Positions 46,871 through 55,997 of a stretch of 64,000 nt of DNA are shown here, piece by piece. Both the position numbers and the translations under genes were made by a program. Origin of the DNA: Agrobacterium arsenijevicii (GTDB lineage: Bacteria; Pseudomonadota; Alphaproteobacteria; Rhizobiales; Rhizobiaceae); NCBI GenBank assembly GCA_000949895.1, contig JWIT01000001.1, forward strand, positions 186,001-250,000, written 5' to 3'. Under the pieces are notes generated by a model. That model saw only the letters and a list, made by a program, of their open reading frames with translations. It did not search any database and was not told the DNA's origin. Positions within the stretch are counted from its first letter, which is position 1; each line of letters begins with the position of its first letter.

Positions 46871-48148
46871 ATGATCCGCAAAACAATTTTCAGCGCGTCT
46901 GCCGCGCTTCTGGCCGCATCGGTGGCTTTCACCGCGCTTCCCGCCCGTGCCGCGACTGACGCCGCCGCTGTCGTCAAGCACTATGCCGATGTCGCGCATG
47001 CGAAATACGAGGACTCGCTGACCACGGCGAAGGTGCTGGACAAGGCAATCGACGCGCTGATCGCAACGCCGAGCGCAGAAACGCTGAAGGCTGCCCGCGA
47101 AGCGTGGATCAAGGCGCGCGTTCCCTACCAGCAGTCTGAAGTCTACCGTTTCGGCAACCCTGTGGTCGACGCATGGGAAGGCAAGGTCAACGCCTGGCCG
47201 CTGGATGAAGGCCTGATCGACTATGTCGACGGCTCCTACGGCACTGAAAGCGACGAGAACGAGCTTTACGTCGCAAACATCATCGCCAATCCGAAGATCA
47301 AGATCAGCGGCGAAGAGGTTGATACCTCGAAGATCACGCCGGAACTGATCGAAAGCCTGCACGAGGCCGGTGACGTCGAAGCCAATGTGACGACCGGTTA
47401 CCACGCCATCGAGTTCCTGCTCTGGGGCCAAGACCTGAACGGCACCGGACCGGGTGCGGGCAACCGCCCCTATACCGACTATGACAAGAAAAGCTGCACG
47501 AACGGCAATTGCGACCGCCGCGCCGACTACTTGAAATCCGCCTCCACCCTGCTGATCAAGGATCTCCAGGAAATGGTGGCCGCCTGGGCGCCGGAAGGCG
47601 AGGCCACCAAGACAGTGGAAGCCGATCCGAAAGCCGGCCTGACCGCCATTCTCACCGGCATGGGCTCTCTTTCCTATGGCGAGCTGGCGGGCGAGCGCAT
47701 GAAGCTTGGCCTTCTGCTGCACGATCCGGAAGAGGAGCACGATTGCTTCTCCGACAACACCTATAATTCGCATCTCAACGACGCCATCGGCATCGCATCG
47801 GCCTATACCGGCGAATATACCCGTGTGGACGGCACGAAGATGACCGGTGCCTCGCTGTCGGAACTGGTCGGCGCCAAGGATAAGGCGCTGAACGACGAGA
47901 TGACCGCGAAGCTGAACAAGACGCTCGATGCCATGCACGCGATGGAAAAGCGCGCCCAGACCGTCGAAGCCTATGACCAGATGATCGGCGAAGGCAACAA
48001 GGAAGGTAACGCCGTGGTTCAGACGGCCATCGACGGCCTTCTCGACCAGACGAAAACCATCGAGCGCGTGATTGCGGCACTCGATCTCGGCAAGATCGAG
48101 CTTGAAGGTTCCGCCAGCCTCGATAGTCCGAACACCGTCTTCAAATAA
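46871..48148 (+). CDS. Imelysin family periplasmic protein (IrpA-like, GxHxxE motif)
   Basis: Periplasmic or surface protein of the imelysin (peptidase M75/IrpA) family, connected with iron uptake. 425 residues from the ATG at 46871, preceded by AAGGAGAGG. Signal peptide IFSASAALLAASVAFTALPARA is followed by a long helical domain with GYHAIEFLLWGQDL, giving the family GxHxxE motif (His178, Glu181). The two four-helix repeats typical of imelysins cover most of the chain. Its first position in a four-gene operon behind a palindromic operator suggests it defines the system. Peptidase activity of the family is doubtful; iron binding is the likelier role. Confidence 0.9.
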   Translation: MIRKTIFSASAALLAASVAFTALPARAATDAAAVVKHYADVAHAKYEDSLTTAKVLDKAIDALIATPSAETLKAAREAWIKARVPYQQSEVYRFGNPVVDAWEGKVNAWPLDEGLIDYVDGSYGTESDENELYVANIIANPKIKISGEEVDTSKITPELIESLHEAGDVEANVTTGYHAIEFLLWGQDLNGTGPGAGNRPYTDYDKKSCTNGNCDRRADYLKSASTLLIKDLQEMVAAWAPEGEATKTVEADPKAGLTAILTGMGSLSYGELAGERMKLGLLLHDPEEEHDCFSDNTYNSHLNDAIGIASAYTGEYTRVDGTKMTGASLSELVGAKDKALNDEMTAKLNKTLDAMHAMEKRAQTVEAYDQMIGEGNKEGNAVVQTAIDGLLDQTKTIERVIAALDLGKIELEGSASLDSPNTVFK

Positions 48149-48156
48149 GAGCCAAT

Positions 48157-48182
48157 GCGGGCCGCGGATCGCCGCGGCCCGC
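48157..48182 (+). repeat. 10-bp hairpin between the first imelysin and the di-heme oxidoreductase genes
   Basis: Perfect arms GCGGGCCGCG (48157-48166) and CGCGGCCCGC (48173-48182) with a six-base loop, no T-run. It ends 8 bases before the next start, so it may act on mRNA stability or on relative expression. Confidence 0.75.
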
Positions 48183-48189
48183 TATTCCC

Positions 48190-49722
48190 ATGCTTTCTAT
48201 GAAATTGCCGCTGCCGTCGATCAGCACGTCGTTCTTCTTCGCCGGGGCAGCATGTCTCGTGGCATCGATGACGCTTGCCGCACCGCTTCGTGACGATCTG
48301 ACGGAAAAAGACCGCAGCCGTGTTCAGGCCGTGACTGCGCCAACGACGGATTTCACCAGGCCGGAGCCATTCGAGGCCATGTCCGCGGGGGCAACGACCA
48401 GTACCAACAAAGCCGATAGCGGTGCGTTTTCGCACCCTTTCGCCACCATGTCGCTTGAGCGGAAACAGGATTTCAAGCTCGGCAATGCGCTGTTCCAGAA
48501 GCTCTGGGTTTCGTCTCCTTCGTCCACACAGGCCTCGGATGGGTTGGGGCCGCTCTATAATGCCCGCTCCTGCCAGACTTGCCATGTGAAGGACGGCAGA
48601 GGCCGCCCGCCACTTGCCGGGGAAGACGCCGTTTCCATGTTCCTGCGGCTGGCACGACCGGCCCGCAACGAGGCGGAACGGGCGGCGATTGCGCGCCATG
48701 AGGTGCTGAATTTTCCCGATGAGACCTATGGCAGGCAGCTTCAGAACCTTGCCATTCCCGGCCTTAGCGCCGAAGGCAAACCGGACATCACCTATACCGA
48801 AAAGCCCGTGCGGCTTGCGGAGGGCGAGGTAGTGATATTGCACAAGCCCGCCTATGCCGTGGCGAACCTGCAGTATGGCCCGCTTGGCACTGACACGACA
48901 CTCTCGGCGCGCATTGCCATGCCCACCCTCGGACTTGGCTTGATCGAAGCGATTGCCGAGGCCGATATTCTCGCTGGCGCTGATCCAGAAGACAAAAACG
49001 GCGATGGCATTTCCGGCCGCCCGGCCTTTGTGCGGGATCATCGGACCGGCGAGGTGAAACTCGGGCGGTTCGGCTGGAAAGCCCAGAATGCCAGCGTGCG
49101 AGACCAAAGCGCCAGCGCCTTCTCCCACGATATCGGCATCTCCACACCGGATGCACCGAACGCCTATGGCGATTGCACCGCCGACCAGAAGGACTGTCTC
49201 GCGATGCCGACAGGCGTGCAGCCGCGGCTCGGACCTGTGGAAGCCCCCGATCCCATTCTCGATCTCGTGACCTTCTACACCGAAAACCTTGCCGTGCCGC
49301 AGCGCCGCGATGTGGGTGACCCCACCGTTTTGCAGGGAAAGCAGCTTTTCTACACATCCGGCTGCACGGCCTGCCACACACCGAAATTCGTCACCCGCCG
49401 CGATGCCGCCGACCCCATGCATTCGTTTCAGCTCATCTGGCCCTATTCGGATTTCCTGTTGCACGACATGGGAGACGAGCTTGCCGATGACCAACAGGTG
49501 GGTGAAGCAAGCGGGCGGGAGTGGCGTACTCAGCCGCTCTGGGGTATCGGCCTGACGCAACGGGTAAATGGCAATGGTTTTTACCTGCATGACGGGCGAG
49601 CACGCAGCCTGACAGAAGCGATATTGTGGCATGGCGGCGAAGCGCAAAAAACGCGCGACGCCTTTGCCGCCTTGCAAAAATCCGACCGGCAGGCTTTGCT
49701 GGCTTTTCTGGAGTCCCTTTGA
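48190..49722 (+). CDS. Di-heme c-type cytochrome oxidoreductase (thiol oxidoreductase-like)
   Basis: Periplasmic c-type cytochrome of the DHOR/thiol oxidoreductase family, 510 residues. Two covalent heme sites are clear: CQTCH (128-132) and CTACH (392-396). A signal segment lies at about residues 12-31 (SFFFAGAACLVASMTLAA). The middle contains calcium-binding-like DPEDKNGDGISGRPAF. ATG at 48190 or 48199. It lies between two imelysin genes, so electron transfer to iron, for example ferric reduction or ferrous oxidation during uptake, is the working idea; I could not confirm it. Confidence 0.9.
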   Translation: MLSMKLPLPSISTSFFFAGAACLVASMTLAAPLRDDLTEKDRSRVQAVTAPTTDFTRPEPFEAMSAGATTSTNKADSGAFSHPFATMSLERKQDFKLGNALFQKLWVSSPSSTQASDGLGPLYNARSCQTCHVKDGRGRPPLAGEDAVSMFLRLARPARNEAERAAIARHEVLNFPDETYGRQLQNLAIPGLSAEGKPDITYTEKPVRLAEGEVVILHKPAYAVANLQYGPLGTDTTLSARIAMPTLGLGLIEAIAEADILAGADPEDKNGDGISGRPAFVRDHRTGEVKLGRFGWKAQNASVRDQSASAFSHDIGISTPDAPNAYGDCTADQKDCLAMPTGVQPRLGPVEAPDPILDLVTFYTENLAVPQRRDVGDPTVLQGKQLFYTSGCTACHTPKFVTRRDAADPMHSFQLIWPYSDFLLHDMGDELADDQQVGEASGREWRTQPLWGIGLTQRVNGNGFYLHDGRARSLTEAILWHGGEAQKTRDAFAALQKSDRQALLAFLESL

Positions 49723-50843
49723 TGAAAAATGCCACGCAAAAAATCGCCGGCCTCATCTCCGTGCTGCTGCTTTTGACCACGCAGCCGGCAATGGCGCAGG
49801 ACGTAGAGCTGATGCCGCCGCCGCCGCTCGACCCCGTGCAGGTGCGGGGTGTGATGGAAAAAGCCGTTAACGGCTTCATTCGCCCCGGTTACGACCACTT
49901 CCGGCAATCGGCAGAGAAGCTTGAAGGCAGCATGAAGGCTTTCTGTGCGGCCCCTTCAAAGACGACGGATGAGGCAGCCAAGGCGGCCTTTGCTGATACG
50001 GTCTCCAGCTGGTCCACCATCGAGATCGTCCGTGTCGGCCCGGTGATCGAACAAAACCGTTTCGAACGCGTGCTCTATTATCCCGACAAGAAAAGCCTCG
50101 GCCTGAAACAGGTGCAGCGTTACCTTGCGGAAAAGGATGAAAGCGTCACAAGCGCCGACAGCCTGAAGGGCAAGAGTGTGGCGGCGCAGGGCCTTGGCGC
50201 GCTGGAATTCGTGCTCTATGGCACCGGCGCGGATGAACTGCCCGACAAGAAGGGGGATTTCCGCTGCCGGTACGGCGCAGCGATTGCTGGCAACGTCGCC
50301 AATGTGGCGGCAGAGCTTTCCGACAGCTGGAACGCACCTGATGGTGCGCAGAAAAACTGGACGCAGCCGGGGCCGAACAATCCCGTATTTCGCGATGAGC
50401 GCGAGGCGCTGGTTGCACTGCTCGGTATTCTCGTGCACGGCGCTGAGGCGATCCGCGACCAGCGCATCGAGACCTTCTACAAGGGGCCGGACAAGGCGAA
50501 GTTTCCCCGCACGGCGATCTATTGGCGCTCCGGTTTGACCTGGAAAAGCATTGCCGCAAACATCAAGGCCGTTCAGACCCTCATGCACACCGCGGATATG
50601 GTCGAACTCGTGCCGCCCGATCAACGCTCCATCGTCAACTCCATCGACTTCATCGCCAAATCGATGATCCGCATTGCCGGAACGATCGATAAGGATGTGG
50701 AAAAAGCACTGGACGACGATCAGCAGCGCGCCAAGGTCGATTATCTGCTGCTCAACGGCAAAGACCTGATTTATCGCCTCAACGACCAGTATGGCGGCGC
50801 GATCGGTCTCAGTTCCGGCTTTTCCTTCGCCGACGGAGACTGA
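49722..50843 (+). CDS. Second imelysin-family periplasmic protein, motif His replaced by Gly
   Basis: 373 residues from the ATG at 49722, overlapping the previous stop by one base (TGATG), so translation is coupled. Signal peptide IAGLISVLLLLTTQPAMAQ. The imelysin fold is recognisable from LGALEFVLYGTG, where the first copy has YHAIEFLLWGQD; thus GxHxxE becomes GxGxxE (Gly159, Glu162). It is shorter than the first copy and shows little overall identity. It may act as a structural partner of the first imelysin rather than a metal site. Confidence 0.85.
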   Translation: MKNATQKIAGLISVLLLLTTQPAMAQDVELMPPPPLDPVQVRGVMEKAVNGFIRPGYDHFRQSAEKLEGSMKAFCAAPSKTTDEAAKAAFADTVSSWSTIEIVRVGPVIEQNRFERVLYYPDKKSLGLKQVQRYLAEKDESVTSADSLKGKSVAAQGLGALEFVLYGTGADELPDKKGDFRCRYGAAIAGNVANVAAELSDSWNAPDGAQKNWTQPGPNNPVFRDEREALVALLGILVHGAEAIRDQRIETFYKGPDKAKFPRTAIYWRSGLTWKSIAANIKAVQTLMHTADMVELVPPDQRSIVNSIDFIAKSMIRIAGTIDKDVEKALDDDQQRAKVDYLLLNGKDLIYRLNDQYGGAIGLSSGFSFADGD

Positions 50844-50847
50844 GGCG

Positions 50848-51942
50848 ATGTTGCGCGGCAAAAAGCCGCTGCTGATAGACCGGCGCAGTTTCATCAAGGC
50901 GGCGGGCATTCCCTTTCTCGCCACGCTGACACCAAGCTCGCTCTATGCGCTCGAACGCGCCGATGCCGTTTTCGCTTCCGCCTTCCGCGCCCGTGACGGC
51001 TCCTACGGCATTGCGACGGTAAGCGAGCGCGGCGAGATCATCGACCGCGTTGCGCTTCCCGCCCGCGCCCATGGAATGGCGACAAGCCATGCAACCGGCA
51101 TGACGGTGGCCTTTGCGCGCCGGCCCGGCACCTTCTTCATGGCCTTCGACCCCGTGCGGCGCCGCGAGCCTGTCGTGATGCACACGCCGGAAAACCGCCA
51201 CTTCTACGGCCACGGGCAATTCTCCCCCGATGGCGCGATTCTCTATGCCAGCGAAAACGACTTCGACGGCAATCGCGGCGTTATCGGGCTCTATGACGCC
51301 CGAAACGGATTTGCCCGTATCGGCGAATATGATGCCCACGGCGTCGGCACCCATGACATGACGGTGAGCGATGACGGACGGCTGATCGTGATCGCCAATG
51401 GCGGCATCGAGACCCACCCGGATTTCGGCCGCACCAAACTCAATATCGACAACATGCAGCCGTCCCTCGTGCTTCTGGACGCGGCAAGCGGCCAGCTAAT
51501 CCAGAAACACACGATGCCGGAGCACCTGCGGCAGCTCTCCACTCGCCATGTGGATCTCGGCGATGACGGACGCGTCTGGTTCGCCTGCCAATATGAGGGA
51601 CCACGCAACGATCTTCCGCCGCTTGTCGGCCATTTCTCGAAGGGCGAAGATGTGGCCTTCATCGATCTGCCAGAAGAAACGACGATGCGCCTTGCCAATT
51701 ATGTCGGAGCCATCGCCGTCAACCGGCGTGACGGTCTGGTCGGTCTGACCTCCCCCAACGGCAACGCCGCCGTGACGCTGGATGCGAAAACCGGGCGCGT
51801 TGTATCGGAGACGACGGTGCGGGAGGCAGCTGGCGTCGCCCCTGCCGCAAGCGGCATTGCGGTTTCGTCCTATGACGGATTTTTCGAGGCCGTGCGCAGC
51901 GATGTGGCGTGGGACCAGCATATCGTGCGCCTCTCCAGCTAA
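50848..51942 (+). CDS. DUF1513-like protein with Tat signal
   Basis: 364 residues from the ATG at 50848, four bases after the second imelysin. A twin-arginine signal (LLIDRRSFIKAAG, Arg12-Arg13) predicts export in folded form, often a sign of a cofactor. The rest looks like a beta-propeller: repeated GHGQFSPDGAILYASENDFDG, MTVSDDGRLIVIANGG and VDLGDDGRVWFACQYEG blades, many ending in Asp-Gly. Downstream partner of imelysin operons in many bacteria. Role unknown; a scaffold or substrate-sensing component is plausible. Confidence 0.85.
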   Translation: MLRGKKPLLIDRRSFIKAAGIPFLATLTPSSLYALERADAVFASAFRARDGSYGIATVSERGEIIDRVALPARAHGMATSHATGMTVAFARRPGTFFMAFDPVRRREPVVMHTPENRHFYGHGQFSPDGAILYASENDFDGNRGVIGLYDARNGFARIGEYDAHGVGTHDMTVSDDGRLIVIANGGIETHPDFGRTKLNIDNMQPSLVLLDAASGQLIQKHTMPEHLRQLSTRHVDLGDDGRVWFACQYEGPRNDLPPLVGHFSKGEDVAFIDLPEETTMRLANYVGAIAVNRRDGLVGLTSPNGNAAVTLDAKTGRVVSETTVREAAGVAPAASGIAVSSYDGFFEAVRSDVAWDQHIVRLSS

Positions 51943-51993
51943 AATACGGAAAAGGCACGGGAACAAAAGCACGGTCAGCGCATTGGATGCGTC

Positions 51994-52446
51994 ATGAAAA
52001 ACCTTGCCGTGTATATTGTTTTCGTGGTTGCAGTTGTTGCCATTGGGGCGCTGATCGGCGTCAACAATGTGCCCGGTGAATGGTATCAGTCGCTGCAGAA
52101 ACCATTCTTCAATCCACCCAACTGGATCTTCGGCCCGGTCTGGACGACACTTTACGTGCTGATCGGCATTGCCGGTGCGCGGACTTGGATCCGCAAACCG
52201 ATGGGGACGCGCATGCGTCTCTGGTTCACGCAGATGGTGCTGAATTTCCTGTGGTCGCCGATCTTTTTCGGCATGCAAAGCCCGACAGGCGCACTCGTCA
52301 TCATCGTTCCGATGCTGATCTGCATCGTCGCTTTCGTCACGCTCACCTATAGCCGTGACAGGATATCGATGTGGCTTTTCGTGCCCTATGCCCTTTGGGT
52401 TGCCTTTGCCACTCTGCTGAACGTGAGTATCGTCTTGCTGAACTAA
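51994..52446 (+). CDS. tspO: TspO/MBR family tryptophan-rich sensory protein
   Basis: Small inner- or outer-membrane protein that binds porphyrins and heme intermediates and helps break them down. 150 residues, five hydrophobic helices. Family residues are present: the PxWxFGPVWTTLYVLIGIAG block, Trp-rich loops and FLWSPIFFGMQSP. It lies 51 bases after the DUF1513-like gene. Shared transcription with the imelysin operon is possible but a promoter in the gap is not excluded. Confidence 0.9.
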   Translation: MKNLAVYIVFVVAVVAIGALIGVNNVPGEWYQSLQKPFFNPPNWIFGPVWTTLYVLIGIAGARTWIRKPMGTRMRLWFTQMVLNFLWSPIFFGMQSPTGALVIIVPMLICIVAFVTLTYSRDRISMWLFVPYALWVAFATLLNVSIVLLN

Positions 52447-52529
52447 ATTTTGCCCGAGCAATCCTTGCCTTGCCCGCCACTACACGCCATGTCAGTTTGC
52501 GATGGGGACATAAAGCAGGCAGGTAAGCC

Positions 52530-52979
52530 ATGGAGATCACGGATCCCGGCGATTTTCGTCAGAGGATAGAAAGAAGCTTTGCGCGGCAGGGTGTCGTGCA
52601 GGCAATCGATGCGCAGATAAGCCGTATCGAACACCGGTTGGTGGAAATCGAACTGCCGTTTCATGAAAAGCTGACACAGCAGCACGGCATATTGCATGCG
52701 GGCGTCATCGCCGCCGGTCTGGACACCGCCTGCACCTACGCCGCCTACACGATCATCGAACCGGAAGCCTCGCTGCTGACCATCGAGTTCAAGGTCAACC
52801 TCATGTCGCCCGGACGCGGCGAGCGGTTCCTGTTTCGCGGCGAAATTATCAAGCCCGGCAACAACCTGATCGTGGCCGATGGCCGTGCCTACGCCCTTTC
52901 CGATGGGCCGGCGAAACTCATCGCCTCTATGACGGGCACGATGATGGTGGTGAAGGGTCGCGAGGATATTACCGGATGA
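52530..52979 (+). CDS. PaaI-like hotdog-fold thioesterase
   Basis: 149 residues. Hot-dog fold with the PaaI/YbgC-like core HGILHAGVIAAGLDTACTYAAY (about 50-72), where the nucleophilic water is usually held by Asp or Glu, followed by VNLMSPGRGERFLFRGEI. It would cleave acyl-CoA or another thioester; the substrate is unknown. Its stop overlaps the next gene's start by four bases (ATGA), so the two are coupled. Confidence 0.82.
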   Translation: MEITDPGDFRQRIERSFARQGVVQAIDAQISRIEHRLVEIELPFHEKLTQQHGILHAGVIAAGLDTACTYAAYTIIEPEASLLTIEFKVNLMSPGRGERFLFRGEIIKPGNNLIVADGRAYALSDGPAKLIASMTGTMMVVKGREDITG

Positions 52980-53614
52980 GCTACCAACTTTTGCATGTTG
53001 CGGATAAATCCGTTCTTTTCGTCATGGCGGCTTCCGCCGAATACGGCCCTCACCTGCAGGCGCGCATCGCCCCCTTGATGACCGGTGTCGGCCCGGTCGA
53101 GGCAGCGATTTCGGTTACGGCCGTGCTTGCCGGTCTCGATGCGGCCGACCATCTGCCTGACCTCGTCGTTTCGCTCGGTTCCGCCGGATCGCAAACATTG
53201 CAGCAGACGGGCGTCTATCAGGCGATTTCGGTTTCCTATCGCGACATGGATGCCTCGGCCTTCGGTTTCGAGAAGGGCCGCACGCCGTTTCTCGATCTGC
53301 CCGCTGAAGTGGCCTTGCCCTTGCGCATACCCGATATTGCCGAGGCACGGCTTTCCACCGGCGCCAACGTCGTCTCCGGCGATGCCTATGGGTCTATCGA
53401 CGCCGATATGGTGGAAATGGAAACCTATGCCGTACTCAGGGCGTGCCAACGCTTCGGTGTGCCACTCGTCGGCCTGCGTGGTATCTCCGACGGCAAGGCC
53501 GATGTGAACCACGTAGACGACTGGACGGAATACCTGCACATCATCGACGAAAAGCTCGCAGATGCCGTCGACAGGCTGTGCCGCGCCATCGAGGAAGGCG
53601 TGATCGCCCTTTGA
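52976..53614 (+). CDS. 5'-methylthioadenosine/S-adenosylhomocysteine nucleosidase
   Basis: Cleaves adenine from MTA and SAH in the methionine salvage/activated-methyl cycle. 212 residues. Phosphorylase-like fold with TGVGPVEAAISV, ADMVEMETYAVLRAC (the Met-Glu-Met purine contact near residue 150) and the catalytic Asp in LRGISDGKADVN. Overlapped by the thioesterase gene. The shape is closer to the MTA/SAH nucleosidase (MtnN) group than to purine phosphorylases. Confidence 0.88.
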   Translation: MSYQLLHVADKSVLFVMAASAEYGPHLQARIAPLMTGVGPVEAAISVTAVLAGLDAADHLPDLVVSLGSAGSQTLQQTGVYQAISVSYRDMDASAFGFEKGRTPFLDLPAEVALPLRIPDIAEARLSTGANVVSGDAYGSIDADMVEMETYAVLRACQRFGVPLVGLRGISDGKADVNHVDDWTEYLHIIDEKLADAVDRLCRAIEEGVIAL

Positions 53615-53697
53615 AACCTCGCGATTTTCGCGATTTTCTGCTGTTTGACACCCGCTTCCGGGTTGCCTAAAGCCGCCATTTTCTTTAAAGGCTCGCC

Positions 53698-55275
53698 ATG
53701 ACCCAGATAGCCCATCCCGACAGCATTCTCATCATCGATTTCGGCAGCCAGGTGACGCAGCTGATTGCGCGCCGTATCCGCGAAGCCGGGGTCTATTGCG
53801 AAATCCATCCGTTTCAGAATGCCGCAGAGGCGTTTGAGAAGCTTCAGCCCAAGGGCGTGATCTTCTCCGGCGGCCCCGCATCCGTGACGGCGGAAGGAAG
53901 CCCGCGCGCGCCGCAGGCGGTGTTCGACAGCAAGGTTCCGATCCTCGGCATCTGCTACGGCCAGCAGACGCTCTGCACCCAGCTCGGCGGCGTTGTCGAG
54001 GGTGGCCACGCGGCGGAATTCGGCCGCGCCGACATCGACATCAAGAAGGCAAGCCCGCTTTTCGAAGGTTTCTGGGAACAGGGCAAGAGCTATCCCGTCT
54101 GGATGAGCCACGGCGACCGCGTAACGAAACTGCCGGAAGGTTTCGAGGTCATCGCGACCTCCGAGAACGCGCCTTTCGCCATCGCTGCCGACGAGACGCG
54201 CCACTACTACACCACCATGTTCCACCCGGAAGTGGTGCACACGCCTGACGGCGGCAAACTGCTTTCCAACTTCGTGCACAAGATCGTCGGCCTGAAATCC
54301 GACTGGACGATGGCGGCCTATCGCGCCGAGATGATCCGCAAGATCCGCGATCAGGTCGGTACCGGTCGCGTGCTCTGCGCGTTGTCCGGCGGCGTGGATT
54401 CCTCCGTTGCGGCCATCCTCATCCATGAGGCGATCGGCGACCAGCTGACCTGCGTTTACGTGGACCACGGCCTGATGCGGATGGGTGAAAGCGAGCAGGT
54501 CGTCGGCATGTTCCGCGACCATTACAATATTCCGCTGGTGCATGTGGATGCCGCCGACATGTTCCTCGGAGAACTGTCGGGCGTCTCCGATCCGGAAGCG
54601 AAGCGCAAGACCATCGGCCGCCTGTTCATCGAAGTCTTCGAGGCAGAAGCTGCCAAGATCGCCGCAGATGGCAAGGGCGCACCGAATTTCCTGGCGCAGG
54701 GCACGCTTTACCCTGACGTCATCGAAAGCGTTTCCTTCTCCGGCGGCCCCTCCGTCACCATCAAGAGCCACCACAATGTCGGCGGTCTTCCCGAGCGCAT
54801 GAACATGAAACTGGTGGAGCCGCTGCGCGAGCTGTTCAAGGACGAGGTGCGTGCGCTTGGCCGCGAACTCGGTCTGCCGGAAAGCTTCATCGGTCGCCAC
54901 CCCTTCCCCGGTCCGGGTCTGGCGATCCGCTGCCCCGGCGCGATCACCCGCGAGAAGCTCGACATTCTGCGCAAGGCGGATGCGATCTATCTCGACGAAA
55001 TCCGCAAGGCCGGTCTTTACGATACCATCTGGCAGGCGTTTGCCGTGCTGCTGCCCGTACAGACCGTGGGCGTGATGGGTGACTACCGCACCTATGATTT
55101 CGTCTGCGCGCTGCGCGCCGTGACCTCGGTGGATGGCATGACGGCGGATTTCTATCCCTACGACATGAATTTCCTCGGCCGTGCGGCAACCCGCATCATC
55201 AACGAAGTCCGCGGCATCAACCGTGTCGTCTACGACGTGACGAGCAAGCCGCCCGGCACGATCGAGTGGGAGTGA
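53698..55275 (+). CDS. guaA: GMP synthase (glutamine-hydrolysing)
   Basis: Converts XMP to GMP. 525 residues. The glutaminase domain holds the catalytic Cys in GICYGQQ and the His-Glu pair in MFHPEVVH. The ATP-pyrophosphatase domain has [10 protein letters not shown] and VYVDHGLMR. The C-terminal dimerisation domain reads [13 protein letters not shown] and ends in [10 protein letters not shown]. 83 bases after the nucleosidase. The next plus-strand feature is a strong hairpin near 55403. Confidence 0.97.
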   Translation: MTQIAHPDSILIIDFGSQVTQLIARRIREAGVYCEIHPFQNAAEAFEKLQPKGVIFSGGPASVTAEGSPRAPQAVFDSKVPILGICYGQQTLCTQLGGVVEGGHAAEFGRADIDIKKASPLFEGFWEQGKSYPVWMSHGDRVTKLPEGFEVIATSENAPFAIAADETRHYYTTMFHPEVVHTPDGGKLLSNFVHKIVGLKSDWTMAAYRAEMIRKIRDQVGTGRVLCALSGGVDSSVAAILIHEAIGDQLTCVYVDHGLMRMGESEQVVGMFRDHYNIPLVHVDAADMFLGELSGVSDPEAKRKTIGRLFIEVFEAEAAKIAADGKGAPNFLAQGTLYPDVIESVSFSGGPSVTIKSHHNVGGLPERMNMKLVEPLRELFKDEVRALGRELGLPESFIGRHPFPGPGLAIRCPGAITREKLDILRKADAIYLDEIRKAGLYDTIWQAFAVLLPVQTVGVMGDYRTYDFVCALRAVTSVDGMTADFYPYDMNFLGRAATRIINEVRGINRVVYDVTSKPPGTIEWE

Positions 55276-55402
55276 GGGAACAATCGGCGGCAGCAACGTG
55301 GCTTCGGCGACGTTTCTGCGATCGAATGATAGACCTTTCACTCTAGTCTCTGCTTGATACCACGCGAATGCCTCGCTCATAGTGGCAGCCGTTTCAAATC
55401 TT

Positions 55403-55437
55403 CGCCCACGGTAGCTGACAAACAGCTACCGTGGGCG
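55403..55437. terminator. 15-bp perfect hairpin between guaA and a membrane-protein gene
   Basis: Arms CGCCCACGGTAGCTG (55403-55417) and CAGCTACCGTGGGCG (55423-55437) with a five-base loop. The T content after it is modest. It lies between convergent genes and is best read as a bidirectional terminator. Confidence 0.7.
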
Positions 55438-55451
55438 ATTTGGTATTTCGG

Positions 55452-55940
55452 CTAGTTTGCGGCGGCCCTGCCCTGCCTTGCCAGGTAGATGATCTGGACC
55501 GTCAGACCGACGACGAGAATAGCCAACAGCCCTGCCTGCGCACCAAGAAGCAGCGGCGATTTCAAGTCGGTAACCAAGGGGTGACCGTCCGGGACACGGC
55601 GCAATATTTCGCTGACGGTCGGCACCATCAACAGAAATGCACTCAGGCTGAGACAGATGGTTTCAATATATCTGGCGATGCGCGTTGAACCCAGAATGCG
55701 CTCTACTCCGTAACCCGCGAGCAGGAGAAGGATGGTCAGGGCACCGACGATGTAGCTGACCGGCTGATGGGCCACGAGGAAAACCGTGGCCGCGCCGATA
55801 AGCATGGAAACGAAATAGATGATGCCCGGCGTGGAGCGGGGAACGATTCGACCATGCCGGACGAACATGTAAAAGGCCACGGGTATGGCTGGCAGGCTGC
55901 CAAGTGTATGAATCCAGCCAAGCGGAGAAATTCCGAACAT
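55452..55940 (-). CDS. Four- to five-helix membrane protein of unknown function
   Basis: 162 residues, most of it hydrophobic: segments near IHTLGSLPAIPVAFYMFV, GIIYFVSMLIGAATVFLV, YIVGALTILLLLAGYG, TICLSLSAFLLMVPTV and LLLGAQAGLLAILVVGLTVQIIYL. No conserved catalytic motif or family recognised. It stands downstream of a TetR-type regulator gene on the same strand (58 bases between them). Start ATG 55940; GGTAG follows the usual weak pattern. Confidence 0.7.
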   Translation of the reverse strand: MFGISPLGWIHTLGSLPAIPVAFYMFVRHGRIVPRSTPGIIYFVSMLIGAATVFLVAHQPVSYIVGALTILLLLAGYGVERILGSTRIARYIETICLSLSAFLLMVPTVSEILRRVPDGHPLVTDLKSPLLLGAQAGLLAILVVGLTVQIIYLARQGRAAAN

Positions 55941-55997
55941 GCGAGACTACCTTTCTCATCCAAAGGGATGGGTGGTTCAGGAGACGAGTTCCGCTTT

